Of a stretch of DNA of 64,000 nucleotides, positions 37,384 through 46,166 are shown piece by piece. Location of the stretch: the NCBI GenBank assembly GCA_037045155.1, contig JBAOIG010000002.1, forward strand, positions 62,001-126,000, given 5' to 3'. A model generated the notes under the pieces. The model was not told where the DNA came from. It worked only from the letters and a program-made list of their open reading frames with translations, and did no database searches. A program made the translations under genes and the position numbers. Source of the stretch: Thermomicrobiales bacterium (lineage in GTDB: Bacteria; Chloroflexota; Chloroflexia; Thermomicrobiales; CFX8). Numbering within the stretch: the stretch's first letter is position 1; each line of letters begins with the position of its first letter.

Positions 37384-39663
37384 TCAACCCCCTGCCCGCA
37401 TCAGCAGCACCTCCAGCAGCTGCCGCGTCGTCTGCTTGGCGAAGGGCAGGGCCTCGTCGGTCGGGCGAACTCCCACACAGCTGGGGCAGCCGTCCTGGCA
37501 GCCGCAGCCGCGGACGTGGTCGAGGGCGGCGCGGAGCAGGAGATCGTGGGCGTCGTAGAGCTTCTCGGCAAAGCCGATGCCGCCCGGCACCTTGTCGTAG
37601 ATGAAGACGGTCGAGGAGTCCGTGAATGGCGACTTCACCTGAGCGTAGACGCCGAGGTCACGCGGGTCGCACATCAGGTAAACCGGAGCGATGTTGCCGA
37701 TCAGGTTGGCCAGGCCGGCCAGCGCGCCGTTCAGCGTCGCCTCGTGCATCCGCTCGGAGAGGTAACGCGGCAGGCTCAGCCAGTATGCCGAGGTATGCAT
37801 CTGCGATTCCGGCAGGAACACCTTGCCCCAGCCGAGGTTCTCGTGGGTATGCATCCGGATCTTCTTGTACTGGGTGACGATCGCGCCGACCAGCACCTCA
37901 CCATGGGCGCGCTCCGAATCGGCCGGCCCGTCGGAAAGCTGCTCGATCACCTCGACTCGCACCGACAGGCTGGCGTCGGTATAGTGCTCGACATTGACCG
38001 GCCGGATGTACGCCTTCTTTGATTCCCAATCAAGCTCGTCGACGTGGTACTGCTGGCCGTCGTGGATGTAGATCGCGTCGGTGTGGACCAGCATCGGCGC
38101 GGAGAAGGCGTCCACCTCGCCGACGACACGCGGGCGCGCCCGGTCACCATGGTCAATGATGACGACGTTCTCCCGCGCCGCCGTCCGCAGCGAGATGTCC
38201 TCGGCGGGGTATGTGTCGGACATCCAGTGCCAGACGCCACGCACCTCGTGGAGCAATTGCGCCTCGGTCAGATATTCCAGCGCGTCGGTCGGCTCGTAGT
38301 GGCCGAACCACTCGCCACGCTTGAACGGAAGCTCGAACGCAGCGCACTTGATGTGGTTGACGACGATCAGCAGATTGTCGGGATTGATTAGCCCGTTCTC
38401 CGGCGAGCCCTCAAAGAAGTACTCGGGATGATGGACGAGAAACTGGTCGAGCGGTGATGACGAGGCGACCATGATCGCCGCCGAGACGTCCTCACGCCGG
38501 CCAGCCCGGCCGGCTTGCTGCCAGGCGCTGGCGATCGTGCCGGGGTAGCCGGTCATCACGCAGGCGTCCAGCGAGCCGATGTCGACACCCAACTCCAGCG
38601 CGTTGGTCGAGACGACCCCGCGGATCGTGCCGTCACGCAGGCCGGCCTCGATCTCGCGGCGCTGGCGCGGCAGGTAGCCGCCGCGATAGCCACGGATCGC
38701 GTTGGCCTGGCCGAGCTTCGGCGGCAGCGCCTCGCGTAGATAGGTCAGCAGCACCTCGGCGGTCGTCCGGGCGCGGGTGAAGACGATCGTGTGGACGCCG
38801 GAGCGGATCAGCTCGCTGGCCAGACCACTGGCCTCCAGCACTGACGAGCGGCGGATGCCGAGCGCCCGGTTGACGACCGGCGGGTTGTAGAGGACGAACT
38901 CCTTGCGGCCGTGCGGCGCGCCGTTGCGGGTGATGACCTCGACGTCGAACTCGATCAGCTTGCCGGCCAGCTCGCCCGGGTTGGCAATCGTCGCCGAGGC
39001 GAGTATGAACTGCGGGTTGGAGCCGTAATGCCGACAGATGCGCTTCAGCCGTCGGATTACGTTCGCGACGTGCGAGCCGAAGACGCCCCGATAGCCGTGC
39101 ATCTCGTCGATAACGACGTAGCGCAGGTTCTCGAAGAGCTGATGCCAGCGGGTGTGGTGCGGCAGGATGCCGGAGTGCAGCATGTCCGGGTTGGTGATGA
39201 TGATGTGGCCGGCCTGGCGGATCAGTTTCCGTTCGGCCGCCGGGGTGTCGCCGTCGTAGGGGTACGTCTTGATATCCACGCCGGCGGCGTCAATGATCGC
39301 CTGCAGGCCGGCGTACTGGTCCTGGGCCAGCGCCTTGGTCGGGAAGAGGTACATCGCCCGCGCCGTCGGATCAGCCAGCAGCGTGTTGAGGACCGGCAGG
39401 TTGTAGCAGAGCGTCTTACCTGAGGCGGTCGGGGTGACGACGACAGTGTGGCGACCTTTCTCGATCGCATCGAAGGCGTCGGCCTGGTGCGAGTAGAGCT
39501 GGGTCACGCCGCGCTGGGCCAGCGCCCCCGTCAGTCGGGGGTCGAGCGCCTCCGGCATCGGCGCGGTGACTGCCTCCTGGGCCGGGATCGTCCGCCACGC
39601 CGCGATGCACGGCGCATAGCGCGGCTCACGATTCAGCCGGTCGAGAAAGTCGTCGAGCGACAT
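37384..39663 (-). CDS. DEAD/DEAH-box helicase with DUF1998-type domain (MrfA/YprA-like)
   Basis: This 759-residue superfamily 2 helicase has Walker A TPTASGKTLCYNLP, motif II VIDEMH, motif III SATIANP, motif V TNALELGVDIGSLDAC and motif VI QAGRAGRR. The C-terminal domain ends in CGCQDGCPSCVG, the four-cysteine metal site of MrfA/Hrq1-like helicases; MrfA in Bacillus subtilis is linked to mitomycin C repair. No MrfB nuclease gene is adjacent. The ATG at 39663 replaces an in-frame start 48 codons upstream. A LexA-like site lies before it. Confidence 0.88.
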   Translation of the reverse strand: MSLDDFLDRLNREPRYAPCIAAWRTIPAQEAVTAPMPEALDPRLTGALAQRGVTQLYSHQADAFDAIEKGRHTVVVTPTASGKTLCYNLPVLNTLLADPTARAMYLFPTKALAQDQYAGLQAIIDAAGVDIKTYPYDGDTPAAERKLIRQAGHIIITNPDMLHSGILPHHTRWHQLFENLRYVVIDEMHGYRGVFGSHVANVIRRLKRICRHYGSNPQFILASATIANPGELAGKLIEFDVEVITRNGAPHGRKEFVLYNPPVVNRALGIRRSSVLEASGLASELIRSGVHTIVFTRARTTAEVLLTYLREALPPKLGQANAIRGYRGGYLPRQRREIEAGLRDGTIRGVVSTNALELGVDIGSLDACVMTGYPGTIASAWQQAGRAGRREDVSAAIMVASSSPLDQFLVHHPEYFFEGSPENGLINPDNLLIVVNHIKCAAFELPFKRGEWFGHYEPTDALEYLTEAQLLHEVRGVWHWMSDTYPAEDISLRTAARENVVIIDHGDRARPRVVGEVDAFSAPMLVHTDAIYIHDGQQYHVDELDWESKKAYIRPVNVEHYTDASLSVRVEVIEQLSDGPADSERAHGEVLVGAIVTQYKKIRMHTHENLGWGKVFLPESQMHTSAYWLSLPRYLSERMHEATLNGALAGLANLIGNIAPVYLMCDPRDLGVYAQVKSPFTDSSTVFIYDKVPGGIGFAEKLYDAHDLLLRAALDHVRGCGCQDGCPSCVGVRPTDEALPFAKQTTRQLLEVLLMRAGG

Positions 39664-39699
39664 CGGACGTCCTTCGCGGGCGGCGCGTCCGCCCCGATC

Positions 39700-39726
39700 G
39701 CACGAATGTTCTATGCGATCAGTATA
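39700..39726 (-). promoter_or_regulatory. Helicase promoter with LexA-like site
   Basis: On the minus strand TATACT (39726-39721) is followed by GAACATTCGTGC (39711-39700), one mismatch from GAACNNNNGTTC. The same near-match lies over the start site of recX. The -35 is not clear. Confidence 0.4.
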
Positions 39727-39757
39727 GCGGACGCCTCCTGCCGACCGAATCGCCTTG

Positions 39758-40354
39758 CTACGGCTGGCGCTTGCCGAACAGCTTGCCGGCCAGCGACTGG
39801 AGATCATCCACGACGCTGCCGTCCTTGTTGGTGTCGAGGTACTTGCTGACCAGATCCATCATGTCTGGATTGGCGCCCGCCTCCTGCTTTTGCTCGTGCT
39901 GAAGCATGCTCGAGAGGTCATTCGCGCTCATGCTCTGCTCGCGCTGACGCTTGGCCAGCATGCCGAGGACGAGCGGCGCGGCGAATTGCAGAAGCTTCGC
40001 AACCATCGCCGGGTCGAGGCCGGTCGTCTGGGACATGCTCTGCTCGACCGCGGACTGGTTGCCGCCGAGCGCGTGCTTCACGATGCCAGCCCCGTCGTCG
40101 TAGCCTGGGTTGCTGAGGTAGGCCGACAGGTTGTCCAGAACGCTGCCGTCGTGGTCCTTCGCAATCGCCTGATGCAGCGCGTCTGCGCCCTCCGGCGACT
40201 GCGCATTGCGCGACAGGGCGGCCATCAGCAGCGGAACCGCCGTGGCCAGACCGGTCTGGGCAGCCTGCGGATCGACGCCACCGGGCAATTGCTGCCCGGG
40301 AGTCTGCGCTGCGGCGGTTACCTGCTGGACGAGCATTTCGGCAAGGGATGCCAT
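39758..40354 (-). CDS. DUF937 family protein
   Basis: This 198-residue protein is DUF937-like (YidB-related): an N-terminal helical part, then VPLLMAALSRNAQSPEGADALHQAIAKDHDGSVLDNLSAYLSN, GAGIVKHALGGNQSAVEQSMSQTTGLDPAMVAKLLQFAAPLVLGMLAKRQRE, and a tail that ends in DTNKDGSVVDDLQSLAGKLFG. Repeated D-x-D-G-S-V segments look like EF-hand-type loops, but calcium binding is not established. The ATG at 40354 is preferred to an in-frame start seven codons earlier. No function is assigned. Confidence 0.75.
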   Translation of the reverse strand: MASLAEMLVQQVTAAAQTPGQQLPGGVDPQAAQTGLATAVPLLMAALSRNAQSPEGADALHQAIAKDHDGSVLDNLSAYLSNPGYDDGAGIVKHALGGNQSAVEQSMSQTTGLDPAMVAKLLQFAAPLVLGMLAKRQREQSMSANDLSSMLQHEQKQEAGANPDMMDLVSKYLDTNKDGSVVDDLQSLAGKLFGKRQP

Positions 40355-40499
40355 ACTGGACACTCCATCTCTCAATACAGGGCCGGCCTGTTCCTGTCCT
40401 GCTATCGTGATAATACTGGCAGGATCGGATGATACGTAGCCGCTACATTGCGACTACGAGCCATCGCGGCAGACACAGACCTTGACGGAGGAAACCACG

Positions 40500-41045
40500 A
40501 TGCTCCACGGACCGCGTATCACGCTCCGCGCCATCGGGCGCGACGACCTGCCGCGGCTCTGGCGGTTCAACAACGATCTGGCCGTCGAGCTGGCCGGCGG
40601 CGGCGACCCGCCAATGCCGCAGGCGTTCGAACGGCTGGCCGCCGACTTCGAGCGCGACTGGGCAGCCGGAGGGCGTGACGGCTCGGTCTTTGCCATCGAG
40701 ACAGACGGCGAATTCATCGGCATGTGCCAGATCTCCCATTTCGATCGGACGGCACATACCGCCGAGCTGGGCATCGCGATCGGCGACAAGGACTACTGGA
40801 GCCAGGGCTATGGACGCGAGGCTATCGGTCTGCTGCTGGAGTACGCCTTCCGCTACCGCAACCTGCGGCGCGTCTGGCTCTGGTGTCATGCAGCGAACGC
40901 GCGTGGCATCGCCGCCTATCACGCCTGCGGCTTCATCGAGGAGGGCCGGCTGCGCCAGCACGTCTGGAGCAACGGCCGCTACGACGACGCCGTCTACATG
41001 GGCGTGCTGCGCGCGGAGTGGGAGGCGCGCCAACCCGGGGGCTAA
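40500..41045 (+). CDS. GNAT family N-acetyltransferase, RimJ/RimL type
   Basis: This 181-residue acetyltransferase has the GNAT fold: RITLRAIGRDDLPRLWRFNND start, FAIETDGEFIGMCQISHFD strands, then AELGIAIGDKDYWSQGYGREAIGLLLEYAF, where the Q-G-Y-G-x-E motif binds acetyl-CoA pyrophosphate, and a final RRVWLWCHAANARGIAAYHACGFIEEGRLRQ. It acetylates amino groups of proteins or small molecules in the cytoplasm. The upstream in-frame TTG covers its own ribosome-binding site (GGAGGA), so the ATG at 40500 is used. Confidence 0.87.
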   Translation: MLHGPRITLRAIGRDDLPRLWRFNNDLAVELAGGGDPPMPQAFERLAADFERDWAAGGRDGSVFAIETDGEFIGMCQISHFDRTAHTAELGIAIGDKDYWSQGYGREAIGLLLEYAFRYRNLRRVWLWCHAANARGIAAYHACGFIEEGRLRQHVWSNGRYDDAVYMGVLRAEWEARQPGG

Positions 41046-41839
41046 CCACCGTCCGCTACGAGCCGTAGCGCCGCGGCCGTCTCGGCATCGGCGGGCAAGA
41101 ACGACTCGATTGCCAGCTCGGACAGCGTGATATCGGTCGCCGTGCCGAAGACCGTCGTCGCGGTGAAGAACGAGAGCACACCCGCGCCCGTGCGAATACG
41201 CAGCGGGAAGATCACCCCACTGTGGACGATCGGCTCGCGATGGCGACCCGCGTCCGGCGTTGAATACGCCCGCACCTCTTCCAGGAGCGCTGTGAGGACC
41301 GGGTCGCCGGTCGTCTCGACCTGCTGACGAAGACGACCGAGTGCGTGCTCTCTCCATTGGGCGAAGTTCTCGACCCGAGACGCGATGCCATCCACCCGCA
41401 GACTGAGACGCAGCACGTTCACCGGCGGCTCGAGCAGCTCCGGCGCGACGCCATCGAGCAGCAGCGCAACCGCCCGGTTGGCGATGACGAGGTTCCAGTA
41501 GCGATCGATCGCCAGCGCCGGGTACGGCTCGTAGCCGGCCAGCAACATCTCGATCGCCTGTCGCGCCGCGGCCATCGCCGGCTCGTCGAGCGGCGTTGCG
41601 AGATAGACCGACGCGTAGCCCGCCGCTGTCAGCAACGTGTTGCGCTCGCGCAGTGGCACCTCCAGGTGATCGAACAGGCGCAACAGCATCTCCCGGCTCG
41701 GCTGGGCGCGACCGGTCTCGATGAAGCTGATGTGGCGCGTCGACACCTCGGCGTCGAGCGCCAGGTCGAGCTGACTCCTCCTCCGGCGCTGCCGCCAGTC
41801 GCGCAACAGCTCTCCGATGGGCCGATTCATCGTCTGCAT
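41042..41839 (-). CDS. XRE-family regulator with MmyB-like ligand domain
   Basis: This roughly 265-residue regulator has an N-terminal XRE helix-turn-helix (GELLRDWRQRRRRSQLDLALDAEVSTRHISFIETGRAQPSREMLLRL) and a C-terminal MmyB-type PAS-like domain (YNLVIANRAVALLLDG type) that in this group binds fatty acids or similar ligands. Three ATGs at 41848, 41839 and 41830 are possible; none has a good ribosome-binding site, and a TAGAAT seven bases upstream of 41839 could make that message leaderless. The stop overlaps the acetyltransferase gene by four bases. It likely represses itself and the divergent membrane protein. Confidence 0.85.
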   Translation of the reverse strand: MQTMNRPIGELLRDWRQRRRRSQLDLALDAEVSTRHISFIETGRAQPSREMLLRLFDHLEVPLRERNTLLTAAGYASVYLATPLDEPAMAAARQAIEMLLAGYEPYPALAIDRYWNLVIANRAVALLLDGVAPELLEPPVNVLRLSLRVDGIASRVENFAQWREHALGRLRQQVETTGDPVLTALLEEVRAYSTPDAGRHREPIVHSGVIFPLRIRTGAGVLSFFTATTVFGTATDITLSELAIESFLPADAETAAALRLVADGG

Positions 41840-41871
41840 GGGACGCATTCTACTCGGGTCGCGCCGGCCGG

Positions 41872-41892
41872 CCATTACCTGTGAGGTAATGG
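41872..41892. promoter_or_regulatory. Palindromic operator between the XRE regulator and membrane protein genes
   Basis: Nine bases (CCATTACCT) are perfectly inverted around GTG. The site lies between divergent starts, about 33 bases before the regulator start and 76 before the membrane protein GTG, the expected place for the XRE protein to bind. Confidence 0.55.
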
Positions 41893-41967
41893 ATTTCTAT
41901 CGTCTTCGGAGAAAGAATCGAACCAGATCGATTGTGACCACTGCCTCGAAGAGACGAGATAGCGACT

Positions 41968-42411
41968 GTGACCATAACCGGAACCATCATTGAATCGCCG
42001 ACCGACCGACCCGATTTGCTCCGCAACATCATCATCGCCGACGCGATCGTGACAGGGTCGGCCGCAACACTGCTGGCGCTGGCCGCTAGCCCGCTGGGCA
42101 GTGTTCTTGGCTTGCCAGCAACGCTATTGCGCTTCGCGGGGGTCGGCCTGATCCCCTACGCCGCGTTCCTGATGTGGGTGGGGCTACGGAAAGCTTCGTC
42201 GCTAGCGCTCGTCCGATTGTTGGTCACCGCGAATCTGCTCTGGGTCGTTGGCAGCGTCGCCCTGTTGTTCAGCAGCAGGATCGACCCAACAGCACTCGGA
42301 GTCACGTTCATCCTGATTCAGGCAGCCATGGTCGCAGCCTTCGCCACTCTCCAGCACCTCAACATCCGCAGCCTCCCTCATCCCACGATTTCCCGGAAGA
42401 CACGGAGATAG
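41968..42411 (+). CDS. Small four-helix membrane protein
   Basis: This 147-residue protein has four hydrophobic segments (IIIADAIVTGSAATLLALAA, LRFAGVGLIPYAAFLMWVGL, LLVTANLLWVVGSVALLF, FILIQAAMVAAFATLQH) and no enzyme motif. The start is GTG at 41968. It is divergent from an XRE regulator, with a palindrome between them, as is common for this pair in Actinobacteria and Chloroflexota. It overlaps the M19 gene tail-to-tail by 34 bases. Its role is unknown. Confidence 0.7.
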   Translation: MTITGTIIESPTDRPDLLRNIIIADAIVTGSAATLLALAASPLGSVLGLPATLLRFAGVGLIPYAAFLMWVGLRKASSLALVRLLVTANLLWVVGSVALLFSSRIDPTALGVTFILIQAAMVAAFATLQHLNIRSLPHPTISRKTRR

Positions 42412-43568
42412 TTGAGGCCGAGCAGCTTGCGCAACTCATCCTCGGTGAAGCCGGCCTGGGCGAGGGCGACAGTGATGTTCGGCCAGTCGGCCAGGCTCTC
42501 GTAGCCGGCCAGCTGGTACTCGTTGCCGATCCGATGATCCTCGACGCGGAAGCCCATCCAGTTGAACTCGCCGGCCAGCTGGGGGCGCATCGACGTCGGG
42601 TACTCGACCTGCGAGCTGGTGCCCGGGCCGGGGCCGGCCTTGTCGGTGCCGATCCCGACGTGGTCGATCCCGCAGATATCGACGAGGTGGCTGATCTGGC
42701 GCACGACGTCATCGAGCGACGCGCCCGGCGTCTCGCGGATGAACCCCGGGAGCGTGACGACGCCGAAGTAGCCGCCCTGCTCGGCAACGGCGCGGGCCAG
42801 CTCGTCCGACTTGCCGCGGTCGTGTTCGGCGACCGCCTTGCTCGACGAGTGCGAGACGATCACCGGCGCGGTCGAGATCGCCATCGCGTCCCAGCCGATC
42901 TGCTCGCTGCAGTGGCTGACATCGACGATGATCTTCGCCGCGTTCAGCCGCCGGACCATCTCCTGGCCGAAGTACGTCAGCCCGCCCTGATATCGGTCGG
43001 TGCAGCCATCGCCGACGAGCGTGTGCAGGTTGTAGGTGAGCTGGACCATCCGCAGGCCGAGGCCGTAGAACAGGTCGATGCGGTCCAGGTCGTCGCCCAG
43101 CGCCAGTGTGTTCTGGAAGTCGATGATGACCCCGTGGCGTCCCTCGGTGTGGGCGAGCTCGATGTCGGCGGCCTGGCGCACGATCAGCATGTCGTCACGC
43201 AGGGCGTCGACGATTGCCTGAGCGTTGGCGATCCGGCGGGTCGAGCGCTCGAATGCGGTCGCCAGCCGGTCCGGTCCAGCGTAGGTGCCGCAGGCGACGG
43301 TCACGCCCGAGCGTCGCCACATGTCGAGGTACATGTCGCGTCCCTGCTCGGTGGTCTGGATATCGCGCACCAGCGCGGCCTCCAGCGCCGGCCCGACCTC
43401 GGCGATCGTCCGTCCCTGCGCGGCGAGTGCTCCCAGCGTTTCGCGCATGCCGGGGGTGAAGACGATCCCGGAGGTGATCGGTGGTTGTTGGGTGTCGATG
43501 ACTAGCGATTGGCGATGTAGCGCCCGCGCCTCCTCGGGCGTCAAGCTCGGCGCATGTCCGGCCGGCAT
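42378..43568 (-). CDS. Membrane dipeptidase-like M19 peptidase
   Basis: This 396-residue zinc hydrolase is of the renal dipeptidase (M19) type. The metal residues are in LVIDTQQPP (in place of H-x-D), GVIIDFQNT, VDVSHCSEQIGWDA, and VIVSHSSSK; the last part holds CGIDHVGIGTDKAGPG. The early H-x-D metal motif is D-T-Q here, so one ligand may differ from the classical enzyme. The preceding AAGGAGGAA ribosome-binding site is strong. Many bacterial M19 proteins act on D-amino acid or other dipeptides. Confidence 0.82.
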   Translation of the reverse strand: MPAGHAPSLTPEEARALHRQSLVIDTQQPPITSGIVFTPGMRETLGALAAQGRTIAEVGPALEAALVRDIQTTEQGRDMYLDMWRRSGVTVACGTYAGPDRLATAFERSTRRIANAQAIVDALRDDMLIVRQAADIELAHTEGRHGVIIDFQNTLALGDDLDRIDLFYGLGLRMVQLTYNLHTLVGDGCTDRYQGGLTYFGQEMVRRLNAAKIIVDVSHCSEQIGWDAMAISTAPVIVSHSSSKAVAEHDRGKSDELARAVAEQGGYFGVVTLPGFIRETPGASLDDVVRQISHLVDICGIDHVGIGTDKAGPGPGTSSQVEYPTSMRPQLAGEFNWMGFRVEDHRIGNEYQLAGYESLADWPNITVALAQAGFTEDELRKLLGLNYLRVFREIVG

Positions 43569-43584
43569 AGATGGTTCCTCCTTC

Positions 43585-43599
43585 TATATCAGTGATATA
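43585..43599. promoter_or_regulatory. Palindrome upstream of the M19 peptidase gene
   Basis: TATATCA-G-TGATATA is a perfect 15-base palindrome beginning right upstream of the ribosome-binding site. Its AT-rich form is typical of a GntR-, TetR- or MarR-like operator over a promoter. Confidence 0.5.
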
Positions 43600-43678
43600 C
43601 GGGTTGGGGAAGGCATGGGGTGTGGACCATGTCGACTGGCGCTTCCCTCACCTCCCCGGCTTCTCGGTCAGGGAAGGG

Positions 43679-44470
43679 TCACACTGGAGCGCCGCTTCCC
43701 ACCTCGACGAGGATCGCCTCGACGAGCATCGCGGCCCGCCGGCCGACTTCCAGCTCCTGCTCACCCAGCGACGGCCAGCCACGCTCGGTGGCGCCACCGG
43801 TCGCCTTGAGCAGCTCGTTATTGGAGACATCCTTCACTGGCAGGAACGGGATGCCGTAGATCGCCGCAACCTGGGCGATGGCGGCCGCCTCCATCTCCTC
43901 GCAGAGCGAGTCGTGCAGAACGTGGAGCGAGAGAATCGTCTCGCTATGCTGCGTCCAGATATCGGCCGACGCAACCGTGCCGGTATGGACGCTCGGCATA
44001 GTCTCGTAGCCTGGCCAGGCTGGCAGGCGCACCTGCGCAGCGCAGCGCTGTGCAAGCGCGACCAGTTCCGGCGCGGTCGGGATCGAGCCTGTCTGTACCC
44101 GTGCGCCATCCGCCACGTAGTCGAACCCCATGTAATCCCGCGTGCCGTCGGGCCGGACAATCTGCGCCGAGAAGTGGACGACACGGTCGCCAATGATCAC
44201 GTCCCCGGGGCCAAGGTCCAGACGGTGCGCGCCAGCGCAGCCGTAGTTCAGCAGGAGATCGGGAGGATCGAGCAGGCAGAGCGCCGAGGTCGTCGCGCTC
44301 GCGCTCACCATCCCGATGCCGGAGACGATCAGGTCGACGCTGACCCCGGCCAGCGTCCCGCGGGTTCTCCGCCAGCGGGCCAGCGGCTGCTCCGCGGCTC
44401 CCACCAGCTGCTGGCGGAGATGGGCAGCCTCCGAGTCCATCGCGCAAATGACGGCGACACGGGCGGTCAC
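43679..44470 (-). CDS. Nucleoside phosphorylase/MTA-SAH nucleosidase family, futalosine hydrolase-like
   Basis: This 263-residue protein has the PNP_UDP_1 fold: VAVICAMDSEAAHLRQQL start, VSGIGMVSASATTSALCLL, NYGCAGAHRLDLGPGDVIIGD, and the substrate-ribose motif LCEEMEAAAIAQVAAIYGIPFLPVKDVSNN with the Glu-Met-Glu signature. Candidate substrates are methylthioadenosine, S-adenosylhomocysteine or futalosine; this menaquinone-branch possibility is an inference. The GTG start overlaps the stop of the DUF1634 gene by four bases, so it is translationally coupled to it. Confidence 0.8.
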   Translation of the reverse strand: MTARVAVICAMDSEAAHLRQQLVGAAEQPLARWRRTRGTLAGVSVDLIVSGIGMVSASATTSALCLLDPPDLLLNYGCAGAHRLDLGPGDVIIGDRVVHFSAQIVRPDGTRDYMGFDYVADGARVQTGSIPTAPELVALAQRCAAQVRLPAWPGYETMPSVHTGTVASADIWTQHSETILSLHVLHDSLCEEMEAAAIAQVAAIYGIPFLPVKDVSNNELLKATGGATERGWPSLGEQELEVGRRAAMLVEAILVEVGSGAPV

Positions 44471-44859
44471 TTGTAGAGCGCCCTTACGACCGTCGCGACG
44501 AAGAGCAGGATCAGCGCGGCGCAGACAGCGATGAAAAGCCTGTCTCGCTGTCGAAGGAACGTCAGCAACGCGGCGGCGACGTAGGCCAGCGGAGTCAGCA
44601 GCAGACCGAGCAAACCGATATCAACAAGCCCGCTGGGGTTGAGATTGACAGCCTCACGCAGGACCGTCTCCATGTGGTGCGTCGTGTCATTGATGCCCTC
44701 GCCGCGGACGAGGGCAAGCAGCAGGCCGGCGACGATGACGGCGATGCTGGCCCAGAATCCGATCGCCAGGATCTGGGCAATGCGATCGTAGAGGTGCTCG
44801 AGCTGCGGATCCGGGGCGTCGGCCGACGATGACTGCGGATCGACCGCCGAATCAGCCAT
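44467..44859 (-). CDS. DUF1634 family membrane protein
   Basis: This 130-residue protein has three membrane helices (AIGFWASIAVIVAGLLLALV type near residue 38, GLVDIGLLGLLLTPLAYVAAALLTFL near 76, and LFIAVCAALILLFVATVVRAL near 105) and a charged start. DUF1634 proteins are nearly always encoded beside TauE/SafE exporters and are thought to work with them. The ATG overlaps the TauE stop by one base (TGATG), and its GTGA end overlaps the nucleosidase start. In the raw sequence the TauE frameshift makes it appear to be one long fused gene, which it is not. Confidence 0.8.
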   Translation of the reverse strand: MADSAVDPQSSSADAPDPQLEHLYDRIAQILAIGFWASIAVIVAGLLLALVRGEGINDTTHHMETVLREAVNLNPSGLVDIGLLGLLLTPLAYVAAALLTFLRQRDRLFIAVCAALILLFVATVVRALYK

Positions 44860-45750
44860 CAGTAGACTCCAAACGCATTGAGCAACATCGAGATCGCCAG
44901 GCCGGCGAGGACGAAGACAAAGACGGTATTGAGGTGGGCAGGGTGGATCCGCCGGACGACTCCCGCGCCGACGCGCGCCCCGCTGATGATCCCCAGCACG
45001 GCCGGGACAGTCACGATCGGGTTCACCAGGTCGTTCTGGTAGTAGACCAGGGCCGAGGCAGACGCCGTCAGGCCGAACATGAACGCGCTGGTGCTCGTGG
45101 CTGCCTTCATCGGCAGTCCCATCACGATCGTATAGAGCGGGACGGTGATCGGGCCGCCGCCGATGCCGAACATGCCGGATGCGACGCCGGCCAGACCCCG
45201 CGCCGGGCAGGCCAATCAGAAGCTTCCGCGGCACATAGCGCACAATCCCTCCGGTCGCCGCGTCGAAGTAGCGTCCGCCGAGCCGGTGCGGGTCTTCGGT
45301 CGCGGTTGTGTCGGTCGGGGCCGCGCGCGCCGTCCCCCCGCGTCCGCGCCGGAACATGACCGCCGAGACGTAGAGCAGCAGCAGGCCGAACGAGCCCTTC
45401 AGAATCGACTCCGGCAGGCTGACGGCCAGGAATCCGCCGGCAATCGCGCCGGCCACCATCGCGACGAGCATGACCAACGCCAGACGGACATTGGTGAATC
45501 GCGCCTTCAGATAGACGGCCGAGCCGGACGCGGAGTTCGAGACGACCGCGATCGCGCTGGCAGCGATCGCCGTCTTCAGCGGGACACCGAAGACTAACGA
45601 GAGGATCGGCACGAGAAACACCCCGCCGCCGAGACCGAGCATTGAGCCAAGGACGCCCGCGCCGAGCGCAACGGCCGCGATCAGGATTGCTTCGACCAGT
45701 GGGAGCCACCTCTCAGCTATCCGGGCTCGCGTCCACCAACGCCGACGCAT
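44859..45750 (-). pseudogene. TauE/SafE sulfite exporter family permease with frameshift
   Basis: The intact product would be a 296-residue eight-helix permease of the TauE/SafE family. The first half, ending in PRKLLIGLPGAG near residue 183, reads in one frame (GAGVLGSMLGLGGGVFLVPIL early on). The second half, beginning LAGVASGMFGIGGGPITVPLY, reads in another. One extra G in the coding-strand GGGG run (CCCC at 45196-45199) explains the shift exactly: removing one base gives LPGAGLAGVASGMF, the expected junction. It may be a sequencing homopolymer error or a real, recent inactivation. Confidence 0.75.
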
Positions 45751-45881
45751 CTCAGCACCACGTCGGACTCGCTGGTTGTCGTGACCTCCGGGACGAGCAT
45801 GTCAGGCGCGAACCGGCCACCCCCAGCAGCCCGGAACAGCACGCCTGGGGCAATGGTGCATCCACGGCCGTCAGTTGGCAA

Positions 45882-46166
45882 CTACTCGCCGATTACCACA
45901 TCGGTTGACCGCGCGAACCGCACGAGCATTGCTCGCGCGGTCGTGATGGCGACGAGGTCATCGCGCCCCTGGCTGACGGTGGCAAACGCGTCGGCCAGCG
46001 CCTGCTCGACCGTTGTCGCCAGCGGGGTGGGAGCCAGTCGGATCGTCTCCTCATGTCGCGAGCGACCAACCGGAACCGCGATCAGAAAAAGAAACATCAT
46101 CATCATCAGGGTCAGAACGAACTCGACACTGATCGACAATGCATAGAGGAGAAAGAAGGAGCTCAT
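45882..46166 (-). CDS. Small membrane protein of unknown function
   Basis: This 94-residue protein has one hydrophobic segment (SISVEFVLTLMMMMFLFLIAVPV) then a soluble, Ala- and Arg-rich part. It starts at an ATG overlapping the stop of the neighbouring small gene (ATGA), so the two are co-translated. I do not recognise the family. It lies divergent from the B12 riboswitch region with no visible link to it. Confidence 0.6.
   Translation of the reverse strand: MSSFFLLYALSISVEFVLTLMMMMFLFLIAVPVGRSRHEETIRLAPTPLATTVEQALADAFATVSQGRDDLVAITTARAMLVRFARSTDVVIGE

Noticed and set aside
42174..43505. Plus-strand open frame of 443 codons
   Set aside because: It covers the M19 peptidase on the other strand and overlaps the small membrane protein; its composition is that of a reverse shadow.
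44467..45750. Single 427-codon gene joining TauE and DUF1634
   Set aside because: The middle part has no membrane helices and is the wrong frame of TauE; the frameshift and the separate DUF1634 start explain it.
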